Assembly (NCBI RefSeq): GCF_030466625.1
Contig: NZ_JADEVT010000001.1
Span: forward strand, 620,001-684,000
Direction: 5' to 3'
From: Nocardioides sp. ChNu-153
GTDB lineage: Bacteria; Actinomycetota; Actinomycetes; Propionibacteriales; Nocardioidaceae
DNA: 64,000 nt
This document shows, in pieces, positions 1-8,845 of this stretch. Position 1 is the stretch's first letter. Every line of letters begins with the position of its first letter. A model generated the notes under the pieces. It was not told the DNA's origin. It saw nothing but the letters and a program-made list of their open reading frames with translations, and searched no databases. The position numbers and the translations under genes are program-made.

Positions 1-624
1 GCGATCGCGCCCGCCGACGCCCCCGTGACCTGGACGTCCGGCCTGCCCGACGAGGCGTTCGAGCACGACGGTCAGCTGACGAAGCGCGACCTGCGGGCCG
101 CGGCGCTGGCCCGGCTCGCGCCGTACCCCGGTGCGCTGCTGTGGGACGTCGGCGCCGGTGCCGGCTCGGTCGGCGTCGAGTGGATGCGCGCCCACCCGGC
201 CTGCCGGACGGTCGCCGTCGAGGCGGACGCCCAGCGCGCCGCGCGGGTACGGCGCAACGCGGGCCGCCTCGGCGTGCCCGACCTGCGCGTCGTCCACGGG
301 AGCGCGCCGGACGCCCTGGCCGGGCTGCCGGCGCCGGACGCCGTCTTCGTCGGCGGCGGCGCCACCCGCGCCGGCGTGCTCGAGGCGTGCGTCGCCGCGC
401 TGCGCCCTGGCGGGCGCCTGGTGGTGCACGGCGTCACCGTCGAGACGGAGGCGCTGCTGGCGCGCTGGCACGGCGAGCGCGGGGGAGAGCTGACGCGCCA
501 CGTGGTCGAGACCGCCACGCCCATCGGCTCGTTCCGCGGCTTCACCCCCGCCCGCGCCGTGACCCAGTGGGCGTGGACCGCACCTGCCGACCACCCCGCC
601 GACGACCCCGAGGAGCCCGCGTGA
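1..624 (+). CDS. cobL: Precorrin-6Y C5,15-methyltransferase, C-terminal (CbiT) part, cut by left edge
   Basis: The reading frame is open from base 1, so this is the 3' end of a longer gene; a GTG at 25 is probably internal. The visible ~207 residues are the CbiT-like half of CobL: a GLPDEAFEHDGQLTK segment typical of the CbiE-CbiT junction, then a Rossmann-type SAM-binding motif DVGAGAGSVGVEW. In the aerobic B12 pathway CobL methylates precorrin-6B at C5 and C15 and removes the C12 acetate carboxyl group. The stop overlaps the cobM start by four bases (GTGA), so the two are probably translationally coupled. A stand-alone CbiT cannot be excluded without the upstream sequence. Confidence 0.88.
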   Translation, partial: AIAPADAPVTWTSGLPDEAFEHDGQLTKRDLRAAALARLAPYPGALLWDVGAGAGSVGVEWMRAHPACRTVAVEADAQRAARVRRNAGRLGVPDLRVVHGSAPDALAGLPAPDAVFVGGGATRAGVLEACVAALRPGGRLVVHGVTVETEALLARWHGERGGELTRHVVETATPIGSFRGFTPARAVTQWAWTAPADHPADDPEEPA

Positions 625-1397
625 CCGTCCACTTCGTCGGTGCCGGCCCCGGCGCCGCGGACCTGCTGACCCTGCGCGCCGCGCGGATGCTGGGGGAGGC
701 CGACGTGGTGCTCTACCCGGGCACCTACCTCGACGCCGCCGTGCTCGAGCACGCCCGGCCCGGCGCACGGCTGGTCGACACCCAGGACCTCGACCTCGAC
801 GCCATCACCGCCGAGCTCGTCGCGGCCGACCGCGCCGGCGGCGACGTGGTGCGGCTGACCTCGGGCGACCCGTCGCTCTACTCGGCGCTGTTCGAGCAGA
901 CGCGGCGCCTCGACGCGGCGGGCGTCACGTGGGACGTGACGCCCGGGGTGCCGGCGTACGCCGCCGCGGCGGCCCGCGTGGGCCGCGAGCTGACGGTGCC
1001 GCTCGTGGCGCAGTCGGTGGTGCTGACCCGCACCCAGGCGCGTTCGACCGCCATGCCGGAGGGCGAGTCGTTGGAGGCGTTCGCCGCCACCGGCGCCACG
1101 CTGGTGCTCCACCTCGCGATCACCCGCACCCGCGAGCTCGCCGCGGCCCTGGCCGCGTCGTACGGCGACGACTGCCCGGTGGCGGTCGTCTACCGCGCCT
1201 CGCAGCCGGGGGAGCAGGTGCTGACCGGCACGCTCGCGACCGTCGCCGACGCCGTGGAGGCGGCCGGGCTGCGCCAGGCCGCCGTCATCCTCGTGGGCCG
1301 GGCGCTCACGGGCGCCCGCCTCGAGGGGGCGGGGGAGTCCTACCTGTACGACGCCGCGCGTGACCGCTCGCTGAAGCGGACCGGGCCGGGCGCCTAG
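621..1397 (+). CDS. cobM: Precorrin-4 C11-methyltransferase
   Basis: 258 residues, the usual length for this tetrapyrrole methylase family. It shows the N-terminal HFVGAGPGAADLLTLRA glycine-rich loop, LTSGDPSLYSAL (GDP motif) and TPGVPAYAAAAA, all typical of SAM-dependent corrin methylases. CobM moves precorrin-4 to precorrin-5 by methylating C11. The GTG start overlaps the cobL stop, which fixes the start. The end lies 13 bases from the convergent AraC-type regulator, with no clear terminator between. The long open frame extending upstream in this phase is out-of-frame overlap with cobL and is not used. Confidence 0.93.
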   Translation: MTVHFVGAGPGAADLLTLRAARMLGEADVVLYPGTYLDAAVLEHARPGARLVDTQDLDLDAITAELVAADRAGGDVVRLTSGDPSLYSALFEQTRRLDAAGVTWDVTPGVPAYAAAAARVGRELTVPLVAQSVVLTRTQARSTAMPEGESLEAFAATGATLVLHLAITRTRELAAALAASYGDDCPVAVVYRASQPGEQVLTGTLATVADAVEAAGLRQAAVILVGRALTGARLEGAGESYLYDAARDRSLKRTGPGA

Positions 1398-1410
1398 GGC
1401 ACCGGGCCCG

Positions 1411-2358
1411 TCAGGTCGCGGCGAACCGGCGGCGGTACGCCGTCGGCGTGGTGGCGAAGGTGGCCGCGAAGTTCTGCCGGAGCGTCACCACGCTGCCGAA
1501 GCCGCAGGCCCGGGCGACGCGCTCGACGGGCCAGTCGGTCACCTCGAGGAGGCGCCGTGCCTCGTCGAGGCGCCGGCGCAGCACCCACCGGGCCGGCGTC
1601 GACCCCACCACCTGGCTGAAGCGGCGGATGAAGTTGCGCGTGCTCATGCCGGCGTGCGCCGCAAGGGCGTCGACACCCAGGTCGGCGCCGAGGTGCGCCA
1701 GCGCCCAGTGGAGCGTGGGCCACAGGTCGTCGGCTCCACCCGGCTCGGGCAGGGGCCGGTCGACGTACTGCGCCTGGTCGCCGTCGCGGTGGGGGGCGAC
1801 CACCAGGTGCCGGGCGAGCGTGGTCGCCGCGGCGGAGCCCAGCGCGGTGCGCACGACGTGGAGGCAGGAGTCGAGGGCCGAGGCGGTGCCCGCGGACGTG
1901 AGGACGTCGCCGTGGTCGACGTAGAGGGCCGACTCGTCGACGGCGACCGCGGGCCGCCGGCGGGCCAGCTCCTGCGTCGCTCCCCAGTGCGTGACCGCCG
2001 AGCGACCGTCGAGCACCCCGCTCTCCACGACGGGGAACGCGCCGAGACACAGCCCCGCGATGCGGGTGCCGGCCGCGTGGGCGTCGCGCACCACGGCGCC
2101 GAGCGCGTCGTCGAGCCGGGGGAACGAGGCGGGCCACGAGGGGAAGACGAGGAGGTCGGCGCCGGTGGCCGCGTCCGGGCCCTGCAGGTCGTCCACGAGC
2201 AGGCCCTCGGCGGTGCGCACCGCGCCGCCGTCGTCGCTCCACACGGTCGTGCTCCACCCCTCGGCCAGCCCGAGCCGCGTGACCTCGCCGAAGACGAGCA
2301 GCGGCGAGGAGAGGTGGAACAGGGTCATGCCGGCGAAGGCGTGGACGGCGATCCTCAT
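1411..2358 (-). CDS. GlxA-family transcriptional regulator (DJ-1/PfpI-like domain plus AraC HTH)
   Basis: 315 residues. The first ~170 form a class I glutamine amidotransferase-like (DJ-1/PfpI) domain starting MRIAVHAFAGMTLFHLSSPL; the last ~100 form an AraC-type double helix-turn-helix (GMSTRNFIRRFSQVVGSTPA, then FGSVVTLRQNFAATFATTP). Such proteins are ligand-sensing activators or repressors. The ATG at 2358 is preferred over upstream in-frame starts because the domain begins at once and a TACGAT box lies just upstream at 2370-2375, implying a leader of only a few bases. It is divergent from the cysteine hydrolase at 2470, a common pairing, and probably controls it; the ligand is unknown. 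Confidence 0.85.
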   Translation of the reverse strand: MRIAVHAFAGMTLFHLSSPLLVFGEVTRLGLAEGWSTTVWSDDGGAVRTAEGLLVDDLQGPDAATGADLLVFPSWPASFPRLDDALGAVVRDAHAAGTRIAGLCLGAFPVVESGVLDGRSAVTHWGATQELARRRPAVAVDESALYVDHGDVLTSAGTASALDSCLHVVRTALGSAAATTLARHLVVAPHRDGDQAQYVDRPLPEPGGADDLWPTLHWALAHLGADLGVDALAAHAGMSTRNFIRRFSQVVGSTPARWVLRRRLDEARRLLEVTDWPVERVARACGFGSVVTLRQNFAATFATTPTAYRRRFAAT

Positions 2359-2469
2359 GGCGCGATCCCATCGTAAGTCGGCGTTCGTGCCACTCACGGT
2401 ACTGCCCCGCTCCCGCGAGGGTGGGGCGGGAGGGGCCGCGAAGGGCCCCCGTGACCCGAGGAGAGACCG

Positions 2470-3105
2470 ATGGAGAACCCCCGACGCGCCCTGGTCGTGG
2501 TCGACGTGCAGCAGGAGTACTTCGACGGCGTCCTGGAGATCCAGCACCCGCCGCGCGCCGAGTCCGTCGCGCAGGTGGCCCGCGCGATCGACACGGCCCA
2601 CGCGCACGACCTGCCGGTCGTCGTGGTGCAGCACGAGCTGCCCGAGGGTGCCCCCGTCTTCGCCGTGGGCTCGCCGGGCTGGTCCCTCCACCCGGCGGTG
2701 GAGGAGCGCGCACGGCCCTCGTGGAGGCGGATCGCCAAGCACCGGGCGAGCGTCTTCGCCGGCAACGACCTCGCGGCGTGGCTCGCCGCGCGGGGCGTCG
2801 ACACGATCGTGCTGGTCGGCTACATGACCAACAACTGCGTCCTCGGCTCGGCCGCGGCCGCCGAGGAGCTCGGTCTGGCCGTGGAGGTCCTGCGGGACGC
2901 GACCGGCGCCATCGACCTGGCCAACGAGGCGGGCACGGCGCCCGCGTGGCAGGTGCACGAGACGCTGATGGTGCTGCTGCACTCCAACTTCGCCGCCGTC
3001 GCGACCACCGACGCGTGGGTCGAGGCCGTCGCGGACGGCCGGTCGCTGCCCGGCAGCGACCTCGGCGCGTCGGCAGCGCAGGGCCGCGCGGCGGCGAGCG
3101 CCTGA
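2470..3105 (+). CDS. Cysteine hydrolase of the isochorismatase family
   Basis: 211 residues with the family triad visible: Asp12 in VVDVQQEY, Lys90 in AKHRASVF and Cys123 in MTNNCV. Such enzymes hydrolyse C-N or related bonds in amides (nicotinamidase, carbamoylase) or isochorismate. The presence of the Cys argues for an amidohydrolase-type member, but the substrate cannot be read from sequence. A good ribosome-binding site (GAGGAGA) precedes the ATG. It is transcribed away from the GlxA-type regulator and ends 10 bases before the convergent TetR gene. Confidence 0.82.
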   Translation: MENPRRALVVVDVQQEYFDGVLEIQHPPRAESVAQVARAIDTAHAHDLPVVVVQHELPEGAPVFAVGSPGWSLHPAVEERARPSWRRIAKHRASVFAGNDLAAWLAARGVDTIVLVGYMTNNCVLGSAAAAEELGLAVEVLRDATGAIDLANEAGTAPAWQVHETLMVLLHSNFAAVATTDAWVEAVADGRSLPGSDLGASAAQGRAAASA

Positions 3106-3115
3106 CCGGCCGCGC

Positions 3116-3733
3116 TCAGCCGCGCGCGGTGCGCACCACGGCCTCGCCGGCGGCGACGAGCGCGGCGGCGGTGCCGGCGGGGTCGCCGTCGAGGCTGCTC
3201 GCGACCATCGCACCGTCGCGCAGCATGAGGAGGGCGTGGGCGGCGCGCTCCGCGGCGGCGGCGCCGAGCCCCATCTCCGCGAGCAGCTCGCTGGCCTGGC
3301 GCAGCAGGAAGGTGCGGTGGGCGGCCACGACCGCGCGGGCCGGGTGGTCCTCCTGGGCGATCTCCGCGGCGGCGTTGAGGAACGCGCAGCCCCGGAAGCT
3401 CTCGGCGCAGCTCACCTCGGCGACGTGGTCGGCGTACCAGAGGAGCACCGCTGCGGGATCGTCGCTGCGGGCGGCACGCACGCGGGTGAGGGCCTGCTCC
3501 TCCTCGGCGGCGACCCGCTCGAGGTAGGCCACCACGAGGTCGTCCTTGGAGGCGAAGTGCCGGTAGAAGGTCACCTTCGAGATGCCGGCGTCCGCGATGA
3601 GCCGGTCGGCGCTGACGGCGCGGATGCCGTCGGCGTAGAAGCGGTGCGTCGCCGCCTCGAGGATCCGGGCACGCACGGCGGGGCCGCGCAGGGTCGGCGC
3701 CTCGGCGCGGGCGTCGCTGGTGGTGGGGCTCAT
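3116..3733 (-). CDS. TetR-family transcriptional regulator
   Basis: 205 residues with an N-terminal TetR helix-turn-helix (RARILEAATHRFYADGIRAV, then DAGISKVTFYRHFASKDDL) and a C-terminal ligand-binding domain with a TetR_C-like LLMLRDGAMV segment. An AAGGA ribosome-binding site lies before the ATG. It is divergent from an Ohr-type peroxidase gene, and a strong palindrome sits between them, so it probably represses itself and ohr. Ohr genes are more often paired with a MarR-type OhrR, so this pairing is unusual. The C-terminal domain has two cysteines (in EVSCAESFRGCAF) that could be redox-active; that is speculation. Confidence 0.85.
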   Translation of the reverse strand: MSPTTSDARAEAPTLRGPAVRARILEAATHRFYADGIRAVSADRLIADAGISKVTFYRHFASKDDLVVAYLERVAAEEEQALTRVRAARSDDPAAVLLWYADHVAEVSCAESFRGCAFLNAAAEIAQEDHPARAVVAAHRTFLLRQASELLAEMGLGAAAAERAAHALLMLRDGAMVASSLDGDPAGTAAALVAAGEAVVRTARG

Positions 3734-3772
3734 GTCCGGTCCTTGCGTAGCGGTCTCCGACGTGTCAGTCTG

Positions 3773-3798
3773 ATGTAGACGTACTAGTCACTCTACAT
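3773..3798. promoter_or_regulatory. Palindromic operator between tetR and ohr
   Basis: A 26-bp dyad: arms ATGTAGA and TCTACAT around a palindromic ACTAGT core, separated by CGT and CAC. Only the two 3-base spacers break symmetry. Size and position in the divergent intergenic gap fit a TetR-dimer binding site covering both promoters. I infer that the adjacent TetR protein binds it. Confidence 0.75.
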
Positions 3799-3839
3799 GG
3801 CTTCCGGCCGCCGCGCCGGGGGTTCGACAAGGAGAAACG

Positions 3840-4271
3840 ATGCCCACCTCCATCGCGTACACCGCCTCCGCCACCGCGACCGGCGACGGCCGCAACGGCC
3901 ACGCCTCGACCTCCGACGGCCAGATCGACGTCGAGCTCGTCGTCCCGAAGGAGATGGGTGGCGCCGGCGGCGGCACCAACCCCGAGCAGCTCTTCGCGAC
4001 GGGCTACGCGGCCTGCTTCCTCGGCGCGCTGAAGGCCGGCGCGAAGGAGCACGGCGTGAAGCTCGAGGACGTCTCCGTCACCGCCGAGGTCGGCATCGGC
4101 CCGCGGGAGGACACCGGCTTCGGCCTCGCGGTCAAGCTGTTCGTCGAGTTCGGCGGCGGCGTCTCGCAGGCCGACGCGGAGAAGGCGGTCGAGACCGGCC
4201 ACCAGATCTGCCCCTACACCCACGCCACCAAGGGCAACGTCGACGTCGTCACCGAGATCGACGTCGCCTGA
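3840..4271 (+). CDS. ohr: Organic hydroperoxide reductase (Ohr/OsmC family)
   Basis: 143 residues, normal Ohr length. Ohr is a dimeric thiol peroxidase reducing organic hydroperoxides with lipoylated partners. The reactive cysteines are visible: Cys59 in GYAACF and Cys124 in HQICPYTH, and the Arg/Glu network residues appear as Arg18 and Glu50 (NPEQLF). The start near MPTSIAYTA is the usual Ohr N-terminus, and AAGGAG lies just upstream of ATG. It is transcribed away from tetR, which probably derepresses it under peroxide stress. A perfect hairpin follows the gene. Confidence 0.92.
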   Translation: MPTSIAYTASATATGDGRNGHASTSDGQIDVELVVPKEMGGAGGGTNPEQLFATGYAACFLGALKAGAKEHGVKLEDVSVTAEVGIGPREDTGFGLAVKLFVEFGGGVSQADAEKAVETGHQICPYTHATKGNVDVVTEIDVA

Positions 4272-4307
4272 GGTCCCCCTCGCGGGTCCCCCCGCCCCGC
4301 GCGCCGC

Positions 4308-4342
4308 GCCCGCCGTACCGGCCCCCGTCCGGTACGGCGGGC
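4308..4342 (+). terminator. Hairpin terminator after ohr
   Basis: Perfect 14-bp stem (GCCCGCCGTACCGG and its complement) with a 7-base loop, 37 bases after the ohr stop. There is no T tract, as is usual in this GC range. Confidence 0.7.
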
Positions 4343-4360
4343 GTCGTCGTCGGTGGTCGA

Positions 4361-4389
4361 TGACAGATGTCACGCCCACCCGGTGACAG
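4361..4389 (+). promoter_or_regulatory. TGACA repeats upstream of the ABC/two-component operon
   Basis: An inverted repeat TGACA-GA-TGTCA (4361-4372) is followed by a third TGACAG at 4384-4389, about 45-70 bases before the ABC ATPase start. LuxR-type response regulators bind short dyads of this kind, and the operon encodes such a regulator at its end, so autoregulation is plausible. No footprint evidence is available here. Confidence 0.5.
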
Positions 4390-4432
4390 GCGGGTACGGC
4401 GCCGCACCCGCCGCCGCCGCGAGGCTGGGGAC

Positions 4433-5424
<992 letters not shown>

Positions 5425-5428
<4 letters not shown>

Positions 5429-6186
5429 ACACGACGTACCTCGGGCTCGAGCTGCGCCGCTTCGCCCGCGACCGCGCGAACCTGTTCTTCGTCGCGGTGC
5501 TCCCCACCTTCCTCTTCGTGGTCTTCGGCTCCACGCAGGACCACGCGAGCACGTCCGTGGGCAACGGCAACGTCGCGCTCTACATGCTGGTCTCGATGGC
5601 GGCGTACGGCGCGGTGACGGCCACCGTCGGCGTGGGCGGCTCTGCGGCGGTCGAGCGCATGCAGGGGTGGGGTCGGCAGCTCGCCCTGACCCCCCTCCGG
5701 GACGGCTCCTTCGTCGCGGTCAAGGCCGCGCTCGCCGTGCTGGTGGCGCTCCTGCCCGTCACGCTCATCGCGCTGGTCGGGTGGATCGGCGGCGCGGAGG
5801 GCCCGGTCGTCGCGTGGGGCCTCAGCATGCTGGCGGTGGCGGCCGGGTCGACGGTCTTCGCGCTGTTCGGGCTGTGCGCGGCCCTCGCGTTCCGGACGGA
5901 GGCGGCCGTGTCCGCGGCCAGCGGTATGGTCGTCATCCTCGCTTTCCTCGGCAACCTGTTCGTGCCGCTGAGCGGCGTGCTGCTGGACATCGCGAGGTTC
6001 ACCCCGCTCTACGGGTACGTGTCGCTCGCCCGCTACCCCGTCACGGAGGGCCGACTGATCTCGAACGACGGGCGCGACCTGGGCACCGAGGCGCTGTGGG
6101 TGCCGCTGCTGAACCTGGGTGTGTGGGCGCTGGTGCTGGGCGTCGTCGCGACGCTGCTGGTACGCCGCGGGCGCGGCCGCCAGTGA
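5425..6186 (+). CDS. ABC-2 type transporter permease
   Basis: 253 residues with about six hydrophobic segments, for example LFFVAVLPTFLFVVFG near residue 20, ALAVLVALLPVTLIALVGW around 110 and a last one near the C-terminus ending in RRGRGRQ. This is the layout of single-domain ABC-2 exporter permeases partnering a DrrA-like ATPase. It overlaps the ATPase by four bases and the histidine kinase by four bases. The kinase and regulator downstream suggest export is induced by an envelope or membrane signal. Confidence 0.85.
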
Positions 6187-7304
6187 CGGAGTCGGCCCCG
6201 GCCCGGGCCCCGGCCCCGGCCGACGGGGGCGCTGCGCCGGACCCCTGGGCGCGCTGGGCCTGGCTGATGCCGGCGGTCTGGCTGGTCTTCATGGTCTTCC
6301 CCGTCCTGGACCTCGTGGACACCCCGCGGCCGGCCGCGGAGCGGCTGGTCGGGGCGGTGGTGCTGGTGGCCTTCGTCGCCGTCTACCTCCACGGCTTCGT
6401 GCTCTCCGACCGCCCCGCGCTCGCGCGCCGGTGGCCGGCGTGGTGGCCCGTGGCCGGGGTCGGCGCGCTGGTGGTCCTCGGCGCCGCCGGGACAGCGCTG
6501 CAGGGCACGCCGGCGATGGGCCTGAGCATCTACACCGCGTCCTACGCACTGCTCCTGGCGCCGCTCCGGCTGGGGCTCGGGACGGTCGTCGTCCTGACGG
6601 GGGCCACGGCGGCGCTGACCACGACGGTGGACCGGTTCGACGGCGGCCTGTTCTTCGTGCCGATCATGCTGGCGACGGTGGTGACGTTGACGGCCGTGCG
6701 GGTCCTGGAGGAGCACCGGGAGGCCTCGCAGGGGGTCGCGGAGGAGCTGGCGCTCGTGGCGGAGCGCGAGCGGGTGGCCCGCGACGTGCACGACGTGCTC
6801 GGCCACAGCCTGACCGTCGTGGTCGCCAAGGCCGAGCTGGCCGAGCGGCTCGTGGACCTCGATCCCGCCCGGGCCCGCACCGAGCTCGCGGAGATCCGCT
6901 CGCTGAGCCGGGAGGCCCTCGGCGAGGTGCGGGCGACCGTGGCGGGGCTGCGCATCGCCCGTCTCGGTGACGAGCTGGCGGCCGCCCGGGCCGCCCTGGC
7001 CGCGGCCGGGGTCGAGGCCGACGTGCCGGACGACCCGTCCGTGGTGGACCCGCGCCGCCGCATCGTCGTCGCGTGGGTGCTGCGGGAGGCGATCACCAAC
7101 GTCGTGCGCCACAGCGGCGCCCGGCGCTGCGCGGTGACGCTCGCGGACGACCGTCTCGTCGTCGCGGACGACGGCCGCGGCGGGCCGTACCCGCCGGGCA
7201 ACGGCCTGCGCGGCATCGCCGAGCGCGTCCGCGCGGCCGGGGGAACCCTCGTGGTCGACGAGGCGCCCGGCGGCGGGACCCGGGTAGAGGTGGCGTGGAC
7301 GTGA
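6183..7304 (+). CDS. Sensor histidine kinase, NarL/DesK type
   Basis: 373 residues. Five or so transmembrane helices occupy residues ~25-170 with almost no extracytoplasmic domain. They are followed by the HisKA_3 dimerisation box RVARDVHDVLGHSLTV with phospho-acceptor His203, and by a HATPase_c domain with REAITNVVRHS and GNGLRGIAERV. This membrane-embedded sensor form is typical of DesK/LiaS-like kinases that sense membrane state. The GTG start overlaps the permease stop and its end overlaps the response regulator, making a four-gene operon. Confidence 0.88.
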   Translation: MTESAPARAPAPADGGAAPDPWARWAWLMPAVWLVFMVFPVLDLVDTPRPAAERLVGAVVLVAFVAVYLHGFVLSDRPALARRWPAWWPVAGVGALVVLGAAGTALQGTPAMGLSIYTASYALLLAPLRLGLGTVVVLTGATAALTTTVDRFDGGLFFVPIMLATVVTLTAVRVLEEHREASQGVAEELALVAERERVARDVHDVLGHSLTVVVAKAELAERLVDLDPARARTELAEIRSLSREALGEVRATVAGLRIARLGDELAAARAALAAAGVEADVPDDPSVVDPRRRIVVAWVLREAITNVVRHSGARRCAVTLADDRLVVADDGRGGPYPPGNGLRGIAERVRAAGGTLVVDEAPGGGTRVEVAWT

Positions 7305-7921
7305 CGATCCGGCTGCTGCTCGCGGACGACCAGGCGCTGGTGCGTGGCGCACTCGCCGCCCTGCTCGCCCTCGAGCCCGACCTCGAGGTCGTCGCGGAGG
7401 TGGGGCGCGCGGACGAGGTCGTCGACGCCGCACGGGCCGCCTCCGTCGACGTGTGCCTGCTCGACATCGAGATGCCCGGCGACGCCGCCGTCCCCGACGG
7501 GATCGCGGCCGCGGCCGCCCTGCGGGCCCACGTCCCCGGGGTGCGGTCGCTCGTGGTGACGACCTTCGGGCGTCCCGGCTACCTGCGCCGCGCCCTCGAG
7601 GCCGGCGCGTCGGGCTTCGTCGTCAAGGACACCCCGGCCTCCGAGCTGGCCGACGCGGTGCGCCGGGTCCACGCGGGGTTCCGGGTCGTCGATCCGCTGC
7701 TGGCGGGGGAGTCCCTCGCCGGAGGGTCGAACCCGCTGACGGACCGCGAGGTCGAGGTGCTGCGCGTCGCGCTCGACGGCGTACCCGTCGCCCGCATCGC
7801 CGAGCGCGTCCACCTGTCCCCGGGCACCGTGCGCAACTACCTGTCCTCGGCCATCGGCAAGACCGGCACGGCGACCCGCGTCGAGGCCGCCCGCGTCGCC
7901 CGCGACCGCGGCTGGATCTGA
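7301..7921 (+). CDS. LuxR-type (NarL/DesR) response regulator
   Basis: 206 residues: receiver domain with acidic pair Asp9-Asp10 and phospho-acceptor Asp55 (LLDIEMPG), then a LuxR helix-turn-helix at the C-terminus (LTDREVEVLRVALDG, HLSPGTVRNYLSSAIGK). It is the cognate partner of the kinase just upstream. The GTG at 7301 overlaps the kinase stop; an in-frame GTG at 7295 would add two residues and is equally possible. The likely targets are its own operon promoter and the TGACA dyad at 4361. Confidence 0.88.
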   Translation: MTIRLLLADDQALVRGALAALLALEPDLEVVAEVGRADEVVDAARAASVDVCLLDIEMPGDAAVPDGIAAAAALRAHVPGVRSLVVTTFGRPGYLRRALEAGASGFVVKDTPASELADAVRRVHAGFRVVDPLLAGESLAGGSNPLTDREVEVLRVALDGVPVARIAERVHLSPGTVRNYLSSAIGKTGTATRVEAARVARDRGWI

Positions 7922-7939
7922 GGCGCCCGGGCCCCCGTC

Positions 7940-7980
7940 CGTGGTAGCAGCGCCGCGCCTTCCGCGGCGCTGCTACCACG
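7940..7980. repeat. Long perfect hairpin repeat, copy 1
   Basis: Perfect 18-bp inverted repeat with arms CGTGGTAGCAGCGCCGCG and its complement, loop CCTTC. It lies between the convergent response regulator and deoR genes and could end transcription from both sides. A near-copy, same orientation and almost the same right arm and 3' flank (ACGAACCG), lies at 10109-10149. That suggests a dispersed palindromic element rather than two unrelated terminators. Confidence 0.85.
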
Positions 7981-8024
7981 AACCGTCGGCGACACGACCG
8001 GTACGGCGCGCCGCGGCGCCCTGC

Positions 8025-8828
8025 CTAGCGCGCGGGGTCCGCGTCGTCGGGTGCCGCGTCCACCAGGTGCACGTCGACGCCCTCGGCCCGGAACCCGTCG
8101 AGCAGGTCGGGTGCGGCGGCGGTGCTCGTCACGAGGTGGGTGAGGTCCGCGGCGTCGCCGAACCGGAAGGCCGAGGTGCGCGCGAGCTTCCCGGGGGCGG
8201 CGACCAGCACGCGCCGCGCCGCACCGGCCAGCACGGCGCGCTTGAGCCGCGCGTCGTCGTGGGTCGTCGACGTCAGTCCCTGGGCCGGCGAGGCGCTGCA
8301 GGCGCCGATGACGGCGACGTCGGCGCGGAAGTCGTGGACGGCCTCGACGGCCGACGCGCCGCCGAACGCGAGCGTGTCCGTCTCGACGACCCCGCCGGGC
8401 ACCACGACCGTCGCGCCGGGCCGCGCTGCGAGGGCGGCGGCCGCGTGCAGGGACAGGGCGAGCGCCGTGACGGAGCGCCCGGCCAGCGCGTGAGCCACGG
8501 CCAGGCAGGTCGTGCCGTTGTCGACGACCACCGCGTCCTCGTCCGCCACGAGTCCCGCCGCCACCGCGGCGAGCGCCGACTTGAGCTCCTGGTCGGCCGC
8601 GGACCGGGTGGCGAACGGCATGGGCACGCCGCGCTGCCGCGCCCGTCGTACGCCGCCGTGGGTCCGCACCACGGCCCCGACGGCCGCCAGCTCGGCCAGG
8701 TCCCGGCGGATGGTGACCGCCGAGACGCCGGTCAGCTCGACCAAGGCTGCGATCGTGACGGCATCGCCGCCCGCCACGGCGTGGATGATCGTTTTGTGGC
8801 GTTTCGATTGTTGCACGTGATCAGTCAA
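8025..8828 (-). CDS. DeoR-family transcriptional regulator
   Basis: 267 residues. N-terminal DeoR helix-turn-helix (ELTGVSAVTIRRDLAELAAV, residues ~33-52) and a C-terminal DeoR sensor domain with VVDNGTTCLAVAHAL and RVLVAAPGKL, as in regulators that sense sugar phosphates. The start is TTG at 8828; a GTG four codons later would also keep the whole HTH. It is divergent from an MFS gene with only 17 bases between starts and probably controls it. The ligand is unknown. Confidence 0.87.
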   Translation of the reverse strand: MTDHVQQSKRHKTIIHAVAGGDAVTIAALVELTGVSAVTIRRDLAELAAVGAVVRTHGGVRRARQRGVPMPFATRSAADQELKSALAAVAAGLVADEDAVVVDNGTTCLAVAHALAGRSVTALALSLHAAAALAARPGATVVVPGGVVETDTLAFGGASAVEAVHDFRADVAVIGACSASPAQGLTSTTHDDARLKRAVLAGAARRVLVAAPGKLARTSAFRFGDAADLTHLVTSTAAAPDLLDGFRAEGVDVHLVDAAPDDADPAR

Positions 8829-8839
8829 CCACCTACGGT
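8790..8839 (+). promoter_or_regulatory. Promoter of the MFS gene, with possible DeoR sites
   Basis: TTGCAC (8811-8816) and TACGGT (8834-8839) are 17 bases apart, and TACGGT ends six bases before the MFS GTG, so the mRNA would be leaderless. Just upstream are two direct repeats, CGTTTTG (8790-8796) and CGTTTCG (8800-8806), ten bases apart, i.e. on one helix face. They are candidate operator half-sites for the DeoR protein, whose own first codons lie here. Confidence 0.6.
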
Positions 8840-8845
8840 CGCGCA

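Noticed and set aside
1411..3213. 600-codon minus-strand frame running through the hydrolase gene into glxA
   Set aside because: Only its last 315 codons match a protein family. The rest is antisense to the well-supported cysteine hydrolase.
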